DNA of 51,626 nucleotides from Alphaproteobacteria bacterium (GCA_024227565.1 JAAEUE010000124.1:1-51626); one strand, 5' to 3'; numbered from the stretch's first letter, positions 9,082 to 18,361 are shown. Notes: generated from the letters alone by a model not told the origin. Translations and numbers: made by a program.

Positions 9082-11495
9082 AATTCACTCTCTCCTGGTT
9101 GAAAGACTATCTGGACACGGACGCAACACTGGACGACATCACGGCGGCGCTGAACGATGTTGGTTTGGAAGTGGAAGAGGTTGAAAACCTCTCCGAGACC
9201 CTTGGCGCCTTCACGGTGGCGAAGGTGAAGGAAGCCCGCCAGCATCCCGATGCAGACCGCTTGCGGGTGTGCGATGTGGAAACCGCGAACGGCATGGTTC
9301 AGGTGGTCTGCGGCGCCCCCAATGCGCGCACCGGCATGACCGGTATATTCGCCCCGCCCGGAACCCACATTCCCGGCACCGGCGTTGACCTGGCGGTTGG
9401 CGTCATCCGCGGCGTTGAGTCCGCCGGCATGCTCTGCTCGGAACGCGAGATGATGCTGTCTGACGAGCACGACGGAATTATTGATCTGGAAGGCGACTGG
9501 GCCATCGGCACCCCCGCGGTGGATGCGCTCGGCCTGGACGATCCGGTCATCGACATTGCGATCACCCCAAACCGGCCGGACGCGCTCGGCATCTATGGCA
9601 TCGCCCGCGATTTGGCGGCACGGGGCCTGGGCACGCTGAAACCTCTTGAGGTGACACCGGTGCCCGGCAGCTACACCTCACCGATCGATGTGAAACTGAC
9701 CTTCGATGATGCCACCAAGGATGCCTGCCCGCTGTTCTGCGGCCGCTATATCAAAGGCGTAAAGAACGGCCCGTCACCTGAATGGCTGCAGCGCCGTCTC
9801 ACGGCCCTTGGCCTGCGCCCGATTTCCGCCCTGGTGGATGTCACCAACTATCTCACCTATGCCTATGCGCGGCCCGTTCACGTGTTCGACGCCGACAAGG
9901 TAGCCGGCAACATCCAGCCGCGCCTTGCCAGGGATGGCGAAAAGATGCTGGCGCTGGACGGCAAGGAATACGAGCTCGACAGCTCCGTGACGGTGATCGC
10001 CGATGACAACGGCCCCGATGCCGTTGGCGGCATTATCGGCGGTGAGCTCTCCGGTTGCACGGCAGGTACCAAGAATGTCTTCGTGGAACTGGCATATTTC
10101 GATCCCATCCGCACGGCCACAACCGGCCGCAAGCTCGGCATCATCTCCGATGCCCGCTATCGCAACGAACGCGGCATCGACCCGGCCTTCACGCCGGTGG
10201 GCGCGGAGATCGCAACCCAGATGATTATGGATTTCTGCGGCGGCGAGCCGTCTGAACTGATCACTGCGGGTGCCATTCCCGACACGTCCCGCAGCTACAC
10301 CCTTCGCACCGACCGGGTGGAAACACTGGGCGGTGTCAAGGTTGAGCTCCAAGAGCAAAAGCGCATTCTGGAAGATCTCGGCTTCTCAGTGAAGCAGGTC
10401 GAGCCCGGTCTGGTTTGTTCAGTGCCGCCATGGCGTCCGGACGTTCTGGGCGAGGCGGATCTGGTGGAGGAAATCACCCGTATCGTAGGCCTGGACAATG
10501 TACCCAACGCGCCCATGACACGCCCCAACGCTGTGGCACGCCCGGTGTTGACCCGGCTTCAGAAGCGCACCATTGCGGCTCGCCGCACTCTGGCTGGCCG
10601 CGGCCTCAACGAGGCGGTCACCTGGTCGTTCCTGCCGGAAGATCAGGCCAAGCTGTTCGGCGGCGGCGGCGAGCCCGTGAAGCTCGCCAACCCGATCTCC
10701 ACCGAACTGTCGGACATGCGGCCATCCTTGCTGCCCAATCTCATCACGGCCGTGGGTCGCAACAATGATCGCGGCTTTGCCGATGTGGCCCTGTTCGAGA
10801 TCGGCCAGGCCTATCTGGGCGATCGGCCGGAAGATGAAACCGTGCGCGCTGCTGGTGTGCGCCGGGGCAACACAGGCCCACGCCACTGGGAGGGAACTGT
10901 TCGCCCGGTGGATGTGTTTGACGCCAAGGCTGATGCCCTGGCCGCTCTTGCGGCTGCCGGTGCACCGGTCCAGAGCCTGCAAGTTGTGGCCGGTGCGCCC
11001 GACTGGTTCCATCCGGGACGTTCCGGCACCTGCCAGCTTGGCCCGCAAAACCAGATGGCCCATTTCGGCGAGCTGCACCCACGGGTGCTGGACGCGCTGG
11101 ACGTGAAGGGCCCGTTGGTGGGCTTTGAAATTGTGCTGAACAAGATCCCCGAGCCGAAGGGCAAGGGCGGCGCGGCCCGGGCGGCGATGAACGTCTCGGA
11201 CCTGCAAGCCGTCACCCGCGACTTTGCCTTTGTCATCGACACGGGCGTGGAGGCCGACAAGATCGTCCGCGCCGCCAAGGGCGCTGAAAAGCAGCTCATC
11301 ACCAATGTTGCGGTGTTTGATCTGTTCGAGGGCGCCGCTGCGGGCGGTGCGCTGGGCGAGGGCAAGAAGTCCCTGGCCATCGAGATCACGCTTCAACCAC
11401 GCGACAAGACCATGACGGACGAGGAAATCGACGCGGTGGCCGCCAAGGTGGTGGCCAACGTGGAGAAGGCCACCGGCGGCATGCTTCGGGGATAG
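9078..11495 (+). CDS. pheT: Phenylalanyl-tRNA synthetase beta subunit
   Basis: An 805-residue protein, normal for bacterial PheT. In order: an N-terminal tRNA-binding OB fold (about 40-150, with [12 protein letters not shown]), the B3/B4 editing region (about 200-400, with [20 protein letters not shown]), the B5 and catalytic-like core, and a C-terminal ferredoxin-like anticodon-binding domain ([10 protein letters not shown]). It forms the tetramer with PheS and hydrolyses mischarged Tyr-tRNA-Phe. The start ATG overlaps the stop of pheS. Confidence 0.96.
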   Translation: MKFTLSWLKDYLDTDATLDDITAALNDVGLEVEEVENLSETLGAFTVAKVKEARQHPDADRLRVCDVETANGMVQVVCGAPNARTGMTGIFAPPGTHIPGTGVDLAVGVIRGVESAGMLCSEREMMLSDEHDGIIDLEGDWAIGTPAVDALGLDDPVIDIAITPNRPDALGIYGIARDLAARGLGTLKPLEVTPVPGSYTSPIDVKLTFDDATKDACPLFCGRYIKGVKNGPSPEWLQRRLTALGLRPISALVDVTNYLTYAYARPVHVFDADKVAGNIQPRLARDGEKMLALDGKEYELDSSVTVIADDNGPDAVGGIIGGELSGCTAGTKNVFVELAYFDPIRTATTGRKLGIISDARYRNERGIDPAFTPVGAEIATQMIMDFCGGEPSELITAGAIPDTSRSYTLRTDRVETLGGVKVELQEQKRILEDLGFSVKQVEPGLVCSVPPWRPDVLGEADLVEEITRIVGLDNVPNAPMTRPNAVARPVLTRLQKRTIAARRTLAGRGLNEAVTWSFLPEDQAKLFGGGGEPVKLANPISTELSDMRPSLLPNLITAVGRNNDRGFADVALFEIGQAYLGDRPEDETVRAAGVRRGNTGPRHWEGTVRPVDVFDAKADALAALAAAGAPVQSLQVVAGAPDWFHPGRSGTCQLGPQNQMAHFGELHPRVLDALDVKGPLVGFEIVLNKIPEPKGKGGAARAAMNVSDLQAVTRDFAFVIDTGVEADKIVRAAKGAEKQLITNVAVFDLFEGAAAGGALGEGKKSLAIEITLQPRDKTMTDEEIDAVAAKVVANVEKATGGMLRG

Positions 11496-11510
11496 GGCAG
11501 GTCACCTGGC

Positions 11511-12290
11511 ATGAAGCTGATCTGGCTTTCCGATCCTCATTTCGTGGTTGAGGGTGACGTGTTGGGCCATGACCCGCGCGTGCGCCTTCAGGCGGCGACC
11601 GGCTTCATCAACCAGAACCACGCTGACAGTTCCTGCTGTGTGATTTCCGGCGATATGGTCAACCGGGGGACCGTTGCAGACTATGCCGGCGTGACCGAGC
11701 TGTTGGCTGGGCTGCGAGTTCCGGTGCTGCCAATGGTCGGCAACCATGACGACCGGGACCTCTTTCGATCAGCCCTCTCTCTGCCTGCAACCTGCATGGC
11801 CAAATTCGTCCAGTACACGGTGCAAACGCCTGAGGGTCTGATCATCTGCCTGGACACCCAAAAGACCGGCTCGGATGCAGGGGAGTTTTGCGTTGAGCGC
11901 CGTGAATGGCTTCAGAATGTGCTGAGCGGCGCGCCAGATACCCCGATCTACATCTTCATGCACCATCCCCCCATGCGCCTGGGGCTGCCCATGCAGGATA
12001 CCGAGAACCTGGAAGATGGAAACGCGTTCTTGGACCTGGTCTCCGCACACGCAAATGTCAGGTATCTGTTCATCGGACACGTGCACCGGCCCATCACCGG
12101 CACGGTACGGGGCATCCCATTCGCCACCATGCGCTCGGTCCTCTATCAGGCCCCGGCACCGGTCCCGGCGTGGGATTGGGACAGCTTCAAACCGGGCGAG
12201 GAGGCCCCGAACCTGGGCGTGCTTACGATAGATGAGCTGGGGGTCAATCTGCAGTATGTGCAGTTCTGTGAGTACTCCGAAGGCACATGA
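11511..12290 (+). CDS. Metallophosphoesterase, CpdA-like
   Basis: A 259-residue calcineurin-like phosphoesterase. The metal-binding motifs occur in order: SDPHF (Asp8, His10), ISGDMVN, MVGNHDDRD, the histidines in IFMHHPP, and FIGHVHRP. This is the layout of class III cyclic nucleotide phosphodiesterases (CpdA) and related enzymes; hydrolysis of cAMP is plausible but other phosphodiesters are possible. No signal peptide, so cytoplasmic. It starts 15 bp after pheT and may be read through from it. If it does cleave cAMP, it would bear on the cyclic-nucleotide-binding EAL protein at 43629-44897. Confidence 0.8.
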   Translation: MKLIWLSDPHFVVEGDVLGHDPRVRLQAATGFINQNHADSSCCVISGDMVNRGTVADYAGVTELLAGLRVPVLPMVGNHDDRDLFRSALSLPATCMAKFVQYTVQTPEGLIICLDTQKTGSDAGEFCVERREWLQNVLSGAPDTPIYIFMHHPPMRLGLPMQDTENLEDGNAFLDLVSAHANVRYLFIGHVHRPITGTVRGIPFATMRSVLYQAPAPVPAWDWDSFKPGEEAPNLGVLTIDELGVNLQYVQFCEYSEGT

Positions 12291-12404
12291 ACAGCACGCC
12301 GTTCTTCTCTCAACGGAACTTTCCGACCACCCGATCGTAATCACCTGTGTGGGTTCTCTGTCAACGCGGAGAGCCGAAACTAAAACAGATAGCGGGTGAG
12401 CGAG

Positions 12405-12923
12405 ATGAAGCAGCAAAAGGCGAAACAGCGGCAGCGCAGCAAGAAGGCGGCCCGCCAGACGGCAACCCACGCCCCCAAAACCGAAGACGTCAGCCGGCGC
12501 AACATGCTTGGCCTGGTGCGCAACTGGGGCCTGTTTGCTGCGGTTGCGGCCGGCGGCGGGTGGTATCTGGTGGACGAGGTGCTCGCCACCATCAGCGAGC
12601 AGGACCTCACTCAGATCGGCAACGGCACGCCGACGGTGGTGCAGATTCACGATCCGCAATGCTCGCGCTGCCTCGCCCTGCAGCGCGAAGCGCGCAAGGC
12701 CATGAAGGCGTTCGGCGGCGATGAGCTGCAATACCTGGTGGCCAATATTCGCTCAGAAAAGGGACGGGCGCTCGCCTCAGCCAATAAGGTTGGTCACATC
12801 ACCCTTTTGCTGTTCGATGCCAAGGGCCAGCGTCGCGAGACCCTGCATGGCAACAATCACAGCGGTTATCTGGAACTGATGTTCCGCAAGCATGTGGACC
12901 AATATTCCGCTGAGTCCAGCTGA
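12405..12923 (+). CDS. Membrane-anchored thioredoxin-like protein with CSRC motif
   Basis: A predicted 172-residue protein. The N-terminus is strongly basic (residues 1-33, ending RR), followed by a single membrane anchor at about 39-56, then a thioredoxin-like domain in which VVQIHDPQCSRCLALQREA places a CxxC pair at Cys86 and Cys89. The domain is shorter than a full thioredoxin and the rest is poorly conserved, so it may be a redox partner or a structural relic. The ATG at 12405 is preferred over the GTG at 12396. It is convergent with the DsbA-like gene, with a hairpin between them, which suggests a shared envelope redox theme. Confidence 0.65.
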   Translation: MKQQKAKQRQRSKKAARQTATHAPKTEDVSRRNMLGLVRNWGLFAAVAAGGGWYLVDEVLATISEQDLTQIGNGTPTVVQIHDPQCSRCLALQREARKAMKAFGGDELQYLVANIRSEKGRALASANKVGHITLLLFDAKGQRRETLHGNNHSGYLELMFRKHVDQYSAESS

Positions 12924-12930
12924 GAGGCCC

Positions 12931-12946
12931 GGCCGCCTTCGCGGCC
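12931..12946. terminator. GC-rich hairpin between convergent genes
   Basis: GGCCGC (12931-12936), loop CTTC, GCGGCC (12941-12946): a perfect 6-bp stem with a stable tetraloop between the 3' ends of the CSRC protein gene and the DsbA-like gene. Likely a bidirectional terminator; no T-run. Confidence 0.55.
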
Positions 12947-12958
12947 CACCTCATAGCC

Positions 12959-13624
12959 TTAGCTGGATTGCTGGCTCAAAATCCCATCAATCTGTTTTCT
13001 GAAGCTTGAAATGGGATGGTTGCCATTGAGCTTCTTCCCGTTAATGAAGAAAGTCGGTGTAGCCGCCACACCCAGTTCGGACTGGGCATGGTCGCGCGCG
13101 GAAATGATGCCCTTGGCCAGTTTCTCGTTCTTCAGGCAGGCCTCGAAGCTCTCTTTGGTCGCTCCGGCCTGTTGGGCGATTTTGAAAAGCTCACCGCGTG
13201 GATCGTGCCCAACCCACACTTTCTGACGTTCGAACAGCACATCGACCATGTCGAAGTAACGCCCCTCGGGCGCGCAGCGCGCCACCATGAAGGCGGCAAG
13301 AGACAAATCATCGAACGGAAACTCCCGGAACACAAACTTGATCTTGCCCGTGTCGATGTACTCCTTCTTCAAGAGTTTATAGGTGCCTTTGTGAAAATTG
13401 GCGCAGTGCGGGCAGGTGGCCGAGGCAAACTCCACAATGGTGACCCGGGCATCCTTTGCGCCGAGCCATTTTTCGCCGTGAGAAGGCTCCTTGGCGAGTT
13501 CCGCGGTCATGCCGCTGTCTGATCCGGTGCCGCTGATGGCAGGGCCCAACAGGGCAAGGCCGGCCCCGCCGGCAAGAACTGCTCCACCTGCGATCATAAA
13601 GCCTCTGCGTCCAATGGATTTCAT
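12959..13624 (-). CDS. DsbA/DsbG-family thiol-disulfide protein, Tat-type signal
   Basis: A 221-residue periplasmic thioredoxin-fold protein. The N-terminus MKSIGRRGFMIAGGAVLAGG looks like a twin-arginine signal. The active site is ASATCPHCANFH (Cys71, Cys74), followed by the helical insert and the cis-Pro loop (GVAATPTFFING), as in the DsbA/BdbD-like thioredoxin_4 family. It should oxidise or isomerise exported protein thiols. GGGAG precedes the ATG. It is the last gene of the operon sigma factor, anti-sigma factor, DsbA, so envelope redox stress is a plausible signal or target of that sigma factor. Confidence 0.88.
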   Translation of the reverse strand: MKSIGRRGFMIAGGAVLAGGAGLALLGPAISGTGSDSGMTAELAKEPSHGEKWLGAKDARVTIVEFASATCPHCANFHKGTYKLLKKEYIDTGKIKFVFREFPFDDLSLAAFMVARCAPEGRYFDMVDVLFERQKVWVGHDPRGELFKIAQQAGATKESFEACLKNEKLAKGIISARDHAQSELGVAATPTFFINGKKLNGNHPISSFRKQIDGILSQQSS

Positions 13625-13665
13625 ATCGTTTCAACTCCCGATCATATGTTGGAATAAAGTGGTGT

Positions 13666-14451
13666 TCAGCCCACCAGGGCGCGGGCTTCAGACATGAGCC
13701 GGCGCACTTCAAACTGGCTGACCATGACGTAAAGCAGTTCGTTTGAACGCCAGACCAAGCTGGTGTTGCCGGCCGACCGGTGCCACGAAACATTCCGGCC
13801 GAGGGCCTGATCTTTCTTGCCGTCCGGAACGGTGATGCCGTCGGCTTTCATGATGTAGAGCACCATTGAGCCGTCCTGGCCCTCGTAGCTGAGCGAAGCG
13901 AGCCTGCGCTCAAGCAACCAACACAGGCGGCCACCCACAAGCGATGCGCCTTGGCCGGAAGACCCCACAGGTGGCAGCTGGAAGGGAAGGCGTGAGCCAA
14001 ACCACTGAGCCAGCCGGACCATGCTGGTCTCGGAAATATCGGTGGCCTTGTCTTTGGCAAGATAGGTTTCAAAGTCGTGGAAGAAGGTCTCCACAGCGCT
14101 CTCGGGCCGGGTGGCGGGGGCGCTGAAATTGGAGATGACCCCAAGGCCTGCAACCCCCGCGGCCAGCGTCCCGCCAGCCCCGATCAAGAAAGATCGCCGG
14201 CCGGGCATGCCCAGCCGAGGGCCGTTCGCCCTTTTTGTTTCGCTTTCGGTGATGCCGTACTTTTCCGCAATGCTGGAACGCAGAGAGGCCGGCGCGGCCA
14301 CCTCTTCGCCGTGCTCCCTCAACATCCCGTTGAGCTTTTCCAGCTGGCCGGCAGACTTTGCCAGCTCCGCATCCCGCTTCAGCTGTGCCTCAATCTGAAG
14401 GCGTTCCTCCAGACTGCACTCGCCATCAACGTAAGGCTCAAGGTCACTCAT
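13666..14451 (-). CDS. Transmembrane anti-sigma factor
   Basis: A predicted 261-residue protein starting MSDLEPYVDGECSLEERLQI, the typical N-terminal anti-sigma domain that binds an ECF sigma factor, followed by a membrane segment at about 85-105 (RRSFLIGAGGTLAAGVAGLG) and a periplasmic sensor region. The HxxxCxxC zinc motif of ZAS anti-sigma factors is absent. The membrane segment is preceded by paired arginines, resembling a Tat-type sequence. It starts within 30 bp of the sigma gene's stop and is translated with it; a start 18 bp upstream (14469) is possible. The signal is unknown. Confidence 0.82.
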   Translation of the reverse strand: MSDLEPYVDGECSLEERLQIEAQLKRDAELAKSAGQLEKLNGMLREHGEEVAAPASLRSSIAEKYGITESETKRANGPRLGMPGRRSFLIGAGGTLAAGVAGLGVISNFSAPATRPESAVETFFHDFETYLAKDKATDISETSMVRLAQWFGSRLPFQLPPVGSSGQGASLVGGRLCWLLERRLASLSYEGQDGSMVLYIMKADGITVPDGKKDQALGRNVSWHRSAGNTSLVWRSNELLYVMVSQFEVRRLMSEARALVG

Positions 14452-14478
14452 GGTTTTCCCAGTTTTCATTTCTCCGCC

Positions 14479-15072
14479 TCACCTCACCAATCTCAACTTG
14501 GCAGGCCGTTCGCTATCGGGATCTTTCTCTTCGCCGTCCTCAAGATGCTCGCTCAAGCCCACACACAGGCTCGCCCGCGCCCGGCTCAAGCGCGAACGCA
14601 ACGTGCCAATTGGCAGATCCAGAGCTTCAGCCGCCTCGGCGTATGAGAGCTGTTCAACGATCACCAGCTGCACAGCGGCCCGATGGTCTGGGGGCAGGGC
14701 GGCGATCTGTTCTTCGATCTGTCGGCCGAGCTGTTGATTGGCAACGGCCTGCTCGGGAAGATCCCGTTCCGACAGCAAGCCCAGGTCTTGCGCGGTTTCA
14801 GGATCAAACGGCACGTTGATCCGGCGCGCCCGGGCGCGCAAATTGTCAAGGCAGGTGTTGTTCAAAATGGCAAACAGCCACGGCCGCATCTGCCCATCCG
14901 GCTTGAAGCGGTGCAGATTGCGCCAGGCCTTGTCCAAGCTCTCCTGCACGGCGTCTTCTGCTTCGGTGCGGTCGTACAGCATGCGGCACGCCGTGCGGTA
15001 GAGCGCGTCAAGTTCGGTTTTCACCGCCTCGCGGAACGCATCCTGGGCTTTGTTTTTGCCAAATTTCATCAA
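14479..15072 (-). CDS. ECF-type RNA polymerase sigma factor
   Basis: A 197-residue sigma-70 family protein with region 2 (LYRTACRMLYDRTEAEDAVQ, then KPDGQMRPWLFAILNNTCLD) and region 4 (LPPDHRAAVQLVIVEQLSYA, then EALDLPIGTLRSRLSRAR). There is no sigma-1.1 or region 3, as expected of an ECF factor. It heads an operon with its anti-sigma factor and a DsbA-like protein. The upstream L,D-transpeptidase gene on the same strand is separated by a 13-bp hairpin. No NepR/PhyR neighbours, so it is not the general-stress EcfG locus. Confidence 0.92.
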   Translation of the reverse strand: MMKFGKNKAQDAFREAVKTELDALYRTACRMLYDRTEAEDAVQESLDKAWRNLHRFKPDGQMRPWLFAILNNTCLDNLRARARRINVPFDPETAQDLGLLSERDLPEQAVANQQLGRQIEEQIAALPPDHRAAVQLVIVEQLSYAEAAEALDLPIGTLRSRLSRARASLCVGLSEHLEDGEEKDPDSERPAKLRLVR

Positions 15073-15100
15073 ACCAACTTTAGGCCATACTCTCCGTTAA

Positions 15101-15149
15101 GTGGTGCCCGCGGCCGATCACTCTCGATCACGAATACCGCGGGCACCAC
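15101..15149 (-). terminator. 13-bp perfect inverted repeat between ldt and the sigma gene
   Basis: GTGGTGCCCGCGG (15101-15113) pairs perfectly with CCGCGGGCACCAC (15137-15149) around a 23-base loop. It starts just after the 3' end of the L,D-transpeptidase gene (minus strand), so it probably ends that transcript and insulates the sigma operon, whose promoter must lie in the remaining about 28 bp or in the loop. A role as a DNA-binding palindrome cannot be excluded. Confidence 0.6.
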
Positions 15150-15161
15150 CAGGCGGTGGGG

Positions 15162-15800
15162 TCAGATAACAATCACTTTGGCGCCGATTTGGGCGCGCTT
15201 GTGCAAATCGATGATCTCCTCGTTCAACAGGCGAATGCAGCCGCTGGAGCGGGCATGGCCAATGGAGGCGGGATTGTTGGTGCCGTGAATCCGGTAAAGC
15301 GTGTCGCGGTTGCCCTGATAGAGATAGAGCGCCCGGGCGCCGAGCGGGTTCTTGGGCCCGCCCTTGACCATTTTCGGCAACCTCCGGCGGTTTTTCTTCC
15401 ACGCGCGCCGGCGCATGTTCTCAGTTGGATACCAAGCCGGCCATTTCGCCTTGCGCTTGATGTGGGCCGCGCCCTTCCAGGCAAACCCGGCCCGTCCAAC
15501 ACCAACGCCATATCTCATGGCCTCACCGTCTTCGAGCACCAGGAAGAGCGCGCGCTCGCCGGTGTCTACGATGATGGTGCCGGGCTCCTCTGCGGTGTCG
15601 TAGGAGACCAGTTCCTTGCCTTCGTACGAGGACGGCCGCTCACTGCGAACCTGCTGCGCTACCGGGCGCGGTTTTTGCCGTGCCAGATCGGTTGAAAACG
15701 CAGAGGTGAAATTAAACCGGGTGCTTGCAGACGCCGCGGAAGCGGAAACGCCGGATGCAAACACGCTGGCCAGTCCCAGCAATAGATCTCTTCTTTTCAT
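15162..15800 (-). CDS. L,D-transpeptidase (YkuD family)
   Basis: A 212-residue exported protein with a signal peptide (MKRRDLLLGLASVFASGVSA, with a Tat-like start). The YkuD catalytic motif is complete: HGTNNPASIGHARSSGCIRL with His172, Cys188 and Arg190. Such enzymes make 3-3 peptidoglycan cross-links or attach proteins to the wall in the periplasm; alphaproteobacteria carry many paralogues. It lies immediately upstream of the ECF sigma operon but is separated from it by a strong hairpin. Confidence 0.9.
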   Translation of the reverse strand: MKRRDLLLGLASVFASGVSASAASASTRFNFTSAFSTDLARQKPRPVAQQVRSERPSSYEGKELVSYDTAEEPGTIIVDTGERALFLVLEDGEAMRYGVGVGRAGFAWKGAAHIKRKAKWPAWYPTENMRRRAWKKNRRRLPKMVKGGPKNPLGARALYLYQGNRDTLYRIHGTNNPASIGHARSSGCIRLLNEEIIDLHKRAQIGAKVIVI

Positions 15801-16008
15801 TGTTGCCTTCTAAACTCCAGACCGGGGCCAAAGGCCCGGATTACCTTATTGATGGGCATACTTACGTTTGGCCGCGCCAAAGGTTCCGCCGATAACGGTT
15901 CTGTGAGTAAGAAATCTTGAAGGTGGTTGAAACGAAGAAGGGCGAGAAACTCTGCGGCTTGCTCCATTGTCGATCCGATCAATCCTGTTGGCAGGAGAGG
16001 AGAAACCA

Positions 16009-16383
16009 ATGGGTTCCAAACCGGTTCATCTTAAGCGCAGCGACGGGGCCTCAGACGAAAGGCTCTGGAAGGGTGTGTTGGAGGGCAAGGACATCGGCAC
16101 CGGCGTGACGGTGTTGTTCTACGCCACGGAGGAAACCGGCAAGGGCCCGCTCTGGCATGTTCACCCCTATGATGAGATTTTCATCGTACGGGCCGGCCGG
16201 ACACTATTCACCATTGGCGAGGAGAAGATAGAGGCTGAGGCAGGAGAGATCTTGCTGGGACCGGCCAACATCCCCCATAAATACCACAATCTGGGATCTG
16301 GATTGCTTGAGACGACGGACATTCATGTGAGCGATCGCTGGATCCAGACTGATTTGGAGGATCCTGAGCTGGCCGGCTCCTAA
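16009..16383 (+). CDS. Small cupin-domain protein
   Basis: A predicted 124-residue single-domain cupin starting at the ATG at 16009 behind GGAGAGGAGA. Motif 1 is WHVHPYDEIFIVRAG (two His and a Glu for metal) and motif 2 is GPANIPHKYHNLG (His). Metal-binding cupins of this size have varied roles (isomerase, dioxygenase, sensor), so the substrate is open. Its stop codon overlaps the stop of the convergent membrane protein gene by 4 bp. Confidence 0.8.
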   Translation: MGSKPVHLKRSDGASDERLWKGVLEGKDIGTGVTVLFYATEETGKGPLWHVHPYDEIFIVRAGRTLFTIGEEKIEAEAGEILLGPANIPHKYHNLGSGLLETTDIHVSDRWIQTDLEDPELAGS

Positions 16384-17237
16384 CTGCCCTTTGTTGCTTG
16401 CGCTGAGCTCTCTTCCGGGCTCAGCGGTTTGTTAAGGCAAGTGTAGCCGTATAGCGTCGTCAGAACGCTTAAATTGAGCATGAACCAACACCAGTTTACC
16501 GCCGCGTATATGGCGTATCCAACATACGCAACCATGCCACCACCTGGAGTGTAACGATCTTCCACCAGGAAACCGGTCACGCCTTCTACGAGGAAACTGA
16601 ACGTGGTTAGAATGACCGCGACGACCAGAATAGAAGAAGCCCTCGGCTTCGTTGCCTGCCATGCCCACTTGAACGTATGTGGGCTCTGGTTCTGCTCCAG
16701 GGTGTTGTTGCGCTCTTCAAGCGCAATGGCGGGCAGCAACATGCTGAGCCTGAGGGTTACGTAGTAGAGTCCAGCTGACGCTACGAAATACACCGGCAAC
16801 ATTGCTCCAGCTCGCGGCACATCGGTGAGTGAAGACGGTGAGAAAACCATAAGAAAGATAAACAGTGGCATCAGGGCGAGAACTATGATGAAGGATATCC
16901 CAATCGACCTGACCAGATATGACATCAGGGGCCAGTTCCAATCCAATACGACAGGTCGACCTGCTGCTTGGTCGCGCAGAATAAAACGGTGCCAAGATAT
17001 CGCGAATGCCGGAAAAGCTAGCGCGAAGTACCCGATGAACGCGATCGCAAGGGCAAATGAAACCGCATTTCCGATGCCGCCAATGCCCCAGCCAAAACCA
17101 GCCCGAAGTTCAACAAAAAGAGCCAAGAGAACCAGAGGTACACACCACGGCAAGGTGATGCGAAGGGCTGCGGGAAAGTTCTGGAGAATGTCAATAATCG
17201 CTTTTTGGACGATCTGAAGGCCGTTTTTGAATATCAT
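16380..17237 (-). CDS. Integral membrane protein of unknown function
   Basis: A 285-residue protein with about six hydrophobic segments, for example FALAIAFIGYFALAFPAFAI, ISFIIVLALMPLFIFLMVF and ILVVAVILTTFSFLVEGVTG. No catalytic motif or family is recognised; the general look is of the glycerophosphoryl-diesterase-membrane or DUF-type six-helix proteins common in alphaproteobacteria. Base composition is lower in GC than its neighbours, which may hint at a different origin. Convergent with the cupin gene and divergent from the DUF3750 gene. Confidence 0.6.
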   Translation of the reverse strand: MIFKNGLQIVQKAIIDILQNFPAALRITLPWCVPLVLLALFVELRAGFGWGIGGIGNAVSFALAIAFIGYFALAFPAFAISWHRFILRDQAAGRPVVLDWNWPLMSYLVRSIGISFIIVLALMPLFIFLMVFSPSSLTDVPRAGAMLPVYFVASAGLYYVTLRLSMLLPAIALEERNNTLEQNQSPHTFKWAWQATKPRASSILVVAVILTTFSFLVEGVTGFLVEDRYTPGGGMVAYVGYAIYAAVNWCWFMLNLSVLTTLYGYTCLNKPLSPEESSAQATKGS

Positions 17238-17448
17238 CTGGTCATCTCAAACTTTTGGCGAACTCTGTCGCATCAGCCGTTAGGGCAGAATGTGTCGAAA
17301 TCAACAAAACAATCAAGGTGGATCAAAGGGCCTGCATCTTGGGCTCGCCAACTTGTGAAGACTTTGTGCACGCTTGGGCCGAATATACTCAGTATAACAA
17401 CATGCTTGCCGTAATCCGAACACGGCTGCGCGCATTTTGGATGACATG

Positions 17449-18204
17449 ATGAAACTCGTAATCCGCACCATCCGTTCTCTGTTCTGGGCCGCCGTGCTGC
17501 TTATTGCTCTGCCCCTTTCGGCCGGTGCGGTGTGGTATTCCTCCCAAGGCTGGCCCGGCAGTTGGCATGAGGCCAATTGGTCCTCCACCGGCACCGCGCC
17601 CGACCCCGCCTTCACGCCCGAAGCTCTTGTGCGGATTTATTCAGCCCGCACCGGGCGATGGAAATCGATCTTTGCCGTGCACTCCTGGATTGCGGTGAAA
17701 CCGGCCGGCGCCAACAGCTGGAGCCGCTTTGAGGTGGTGGGCTGGGGCCGCCCGATCCGCCAAAATGCCTATCCGGTGGATGGGCTGTGGTATTCAAATC
17801 CGCCGGTGGTCAGCTATGAGCTGCGGGGCGAAGCGGCACGCCGGGCCATCCCCAAAATTGTCTCGGCCATTTCCAATTATCCGCATAGCGCGCGGGGCAG
17901 CTACACCATTTGGCCGGGTCCCAACTCCAACACCTTCGTGGCCCACGTGGTGCGCCAGGTGCCCGAGCTCAAAGCCGAGCTGCCGGCGCGCGCAATGGGC
18001 AAGGACTATCTGGGCGAAGGCTTGCGGTTTGCCCCCACGCCGAGCCATACGGGCTGGCAGGTTTCGTGGAACGGTGTGGCCGGCCTCGCGCTCGCCTGGG
18101 AAGAGGGGCTGGAGTTCCACGTGCTTGGCGCCACCATCGGCATCGATCCGCTCGATCTGGCGATCAAGCTGCCATCGTTCGGGCGTCTTGGGCTGTTGGA
18201 GTAG
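17449..18204 (+). CDS. DUF3750 family exported or membrane-anchored protein
   Basis: About 251 residues with an N-terminal hydrophobic segment (IRTIRSLFWAAVLLIALPLS) followed by a domain with FAVHSWIAVKPAGA, RFEVVGWG and YTIWPGPNSNTFVAHVVRQV, which I recognise as DUF3750. The conserved His, Gly-Pro-Asn-Ser-Asn and a second His suggest a papain-like fold, but no activity is established to my knowledge. The start is ambiguous among three close ATGs (17437, 17446, 17449). The 200 bp upstream has no convincing gene. Confidence 0.75.
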   Translation: MKLVIRTIRSLFWAAVLLIALPLSAGAVWYSSQGWPGSWHEANWSSTGTAPDPAFTPEALVRIYSARTGRWKSIFAVHSWIAVKPAGANSWSRFEVVGWGRPIRQNAYPVDGLWYSNPPVVSYELRGEAARRAIPKIVSAISNYPHSARGSYTIWPGPNSNTFVAHVVRQVPELKAELPARAMGKDYLGEGLRFAPTPSHTGWQVSWNGVAGLALAWEEGLEFHVLGATIGIDPLDLAIKLPSFGRLGLLE

Positions 18205-18233
18205 TTAGCCACATCTCAGCGTTTCTCACCATC

Positions 18234-18329
18234 GTCATTCCTGCGCAGGCAGGAATCCAGGGTGGTTGGCAATTGAGTCTTCGGCCCCTGGATCCCGGAA
18301 ATTTTGCTGGCGCAAAATTCCAGGATGAC
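18234..18329. repeat. Composite intergenic palindromic repeat
   Basis: A block with three nested symmetries: ATTCCTGC-GCAG-GCAGGAAT (18237-18256), AATTTTGC/GCAAAATT near 18299-18319, and outer ends GTCATTCC and CAGGATGAC in inverted orientation. It lies between the convergent DUF3750 and kynU genes. A related hairpin is at 51449-51468. The form resembles the short dispersed intergenic elements frequent in proteobacterial genomes; it may act as a transcript end. Confidence 0.65.
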
Positions 18330-18361
18330 ACTCTGAGTGTGCCGGATTGTTGTGGTGGCTC

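Noticed and set aside
10419..11396. 325-codon minus-strand frame opposite pheT
   Set aside because: A shadow of the GC-rich pheT codon pattern, with no recognisable domain and no ribosome binding site.
15683..16383. Upstream start of the cupin gene at 15967
   Set aside because: The ATG at 16009 has a strong GGAGAGGAGA and fits the cupin length; the 14 extra residues do not.
17255..17449. 64-codon plus-strand frame with a TTG start overlapping the beginning of the DUF3750 gene
   Set aside because: No Shine-Dalgarno, overlaps the next start, and no similarity recognised; a chance open frame is more likely.
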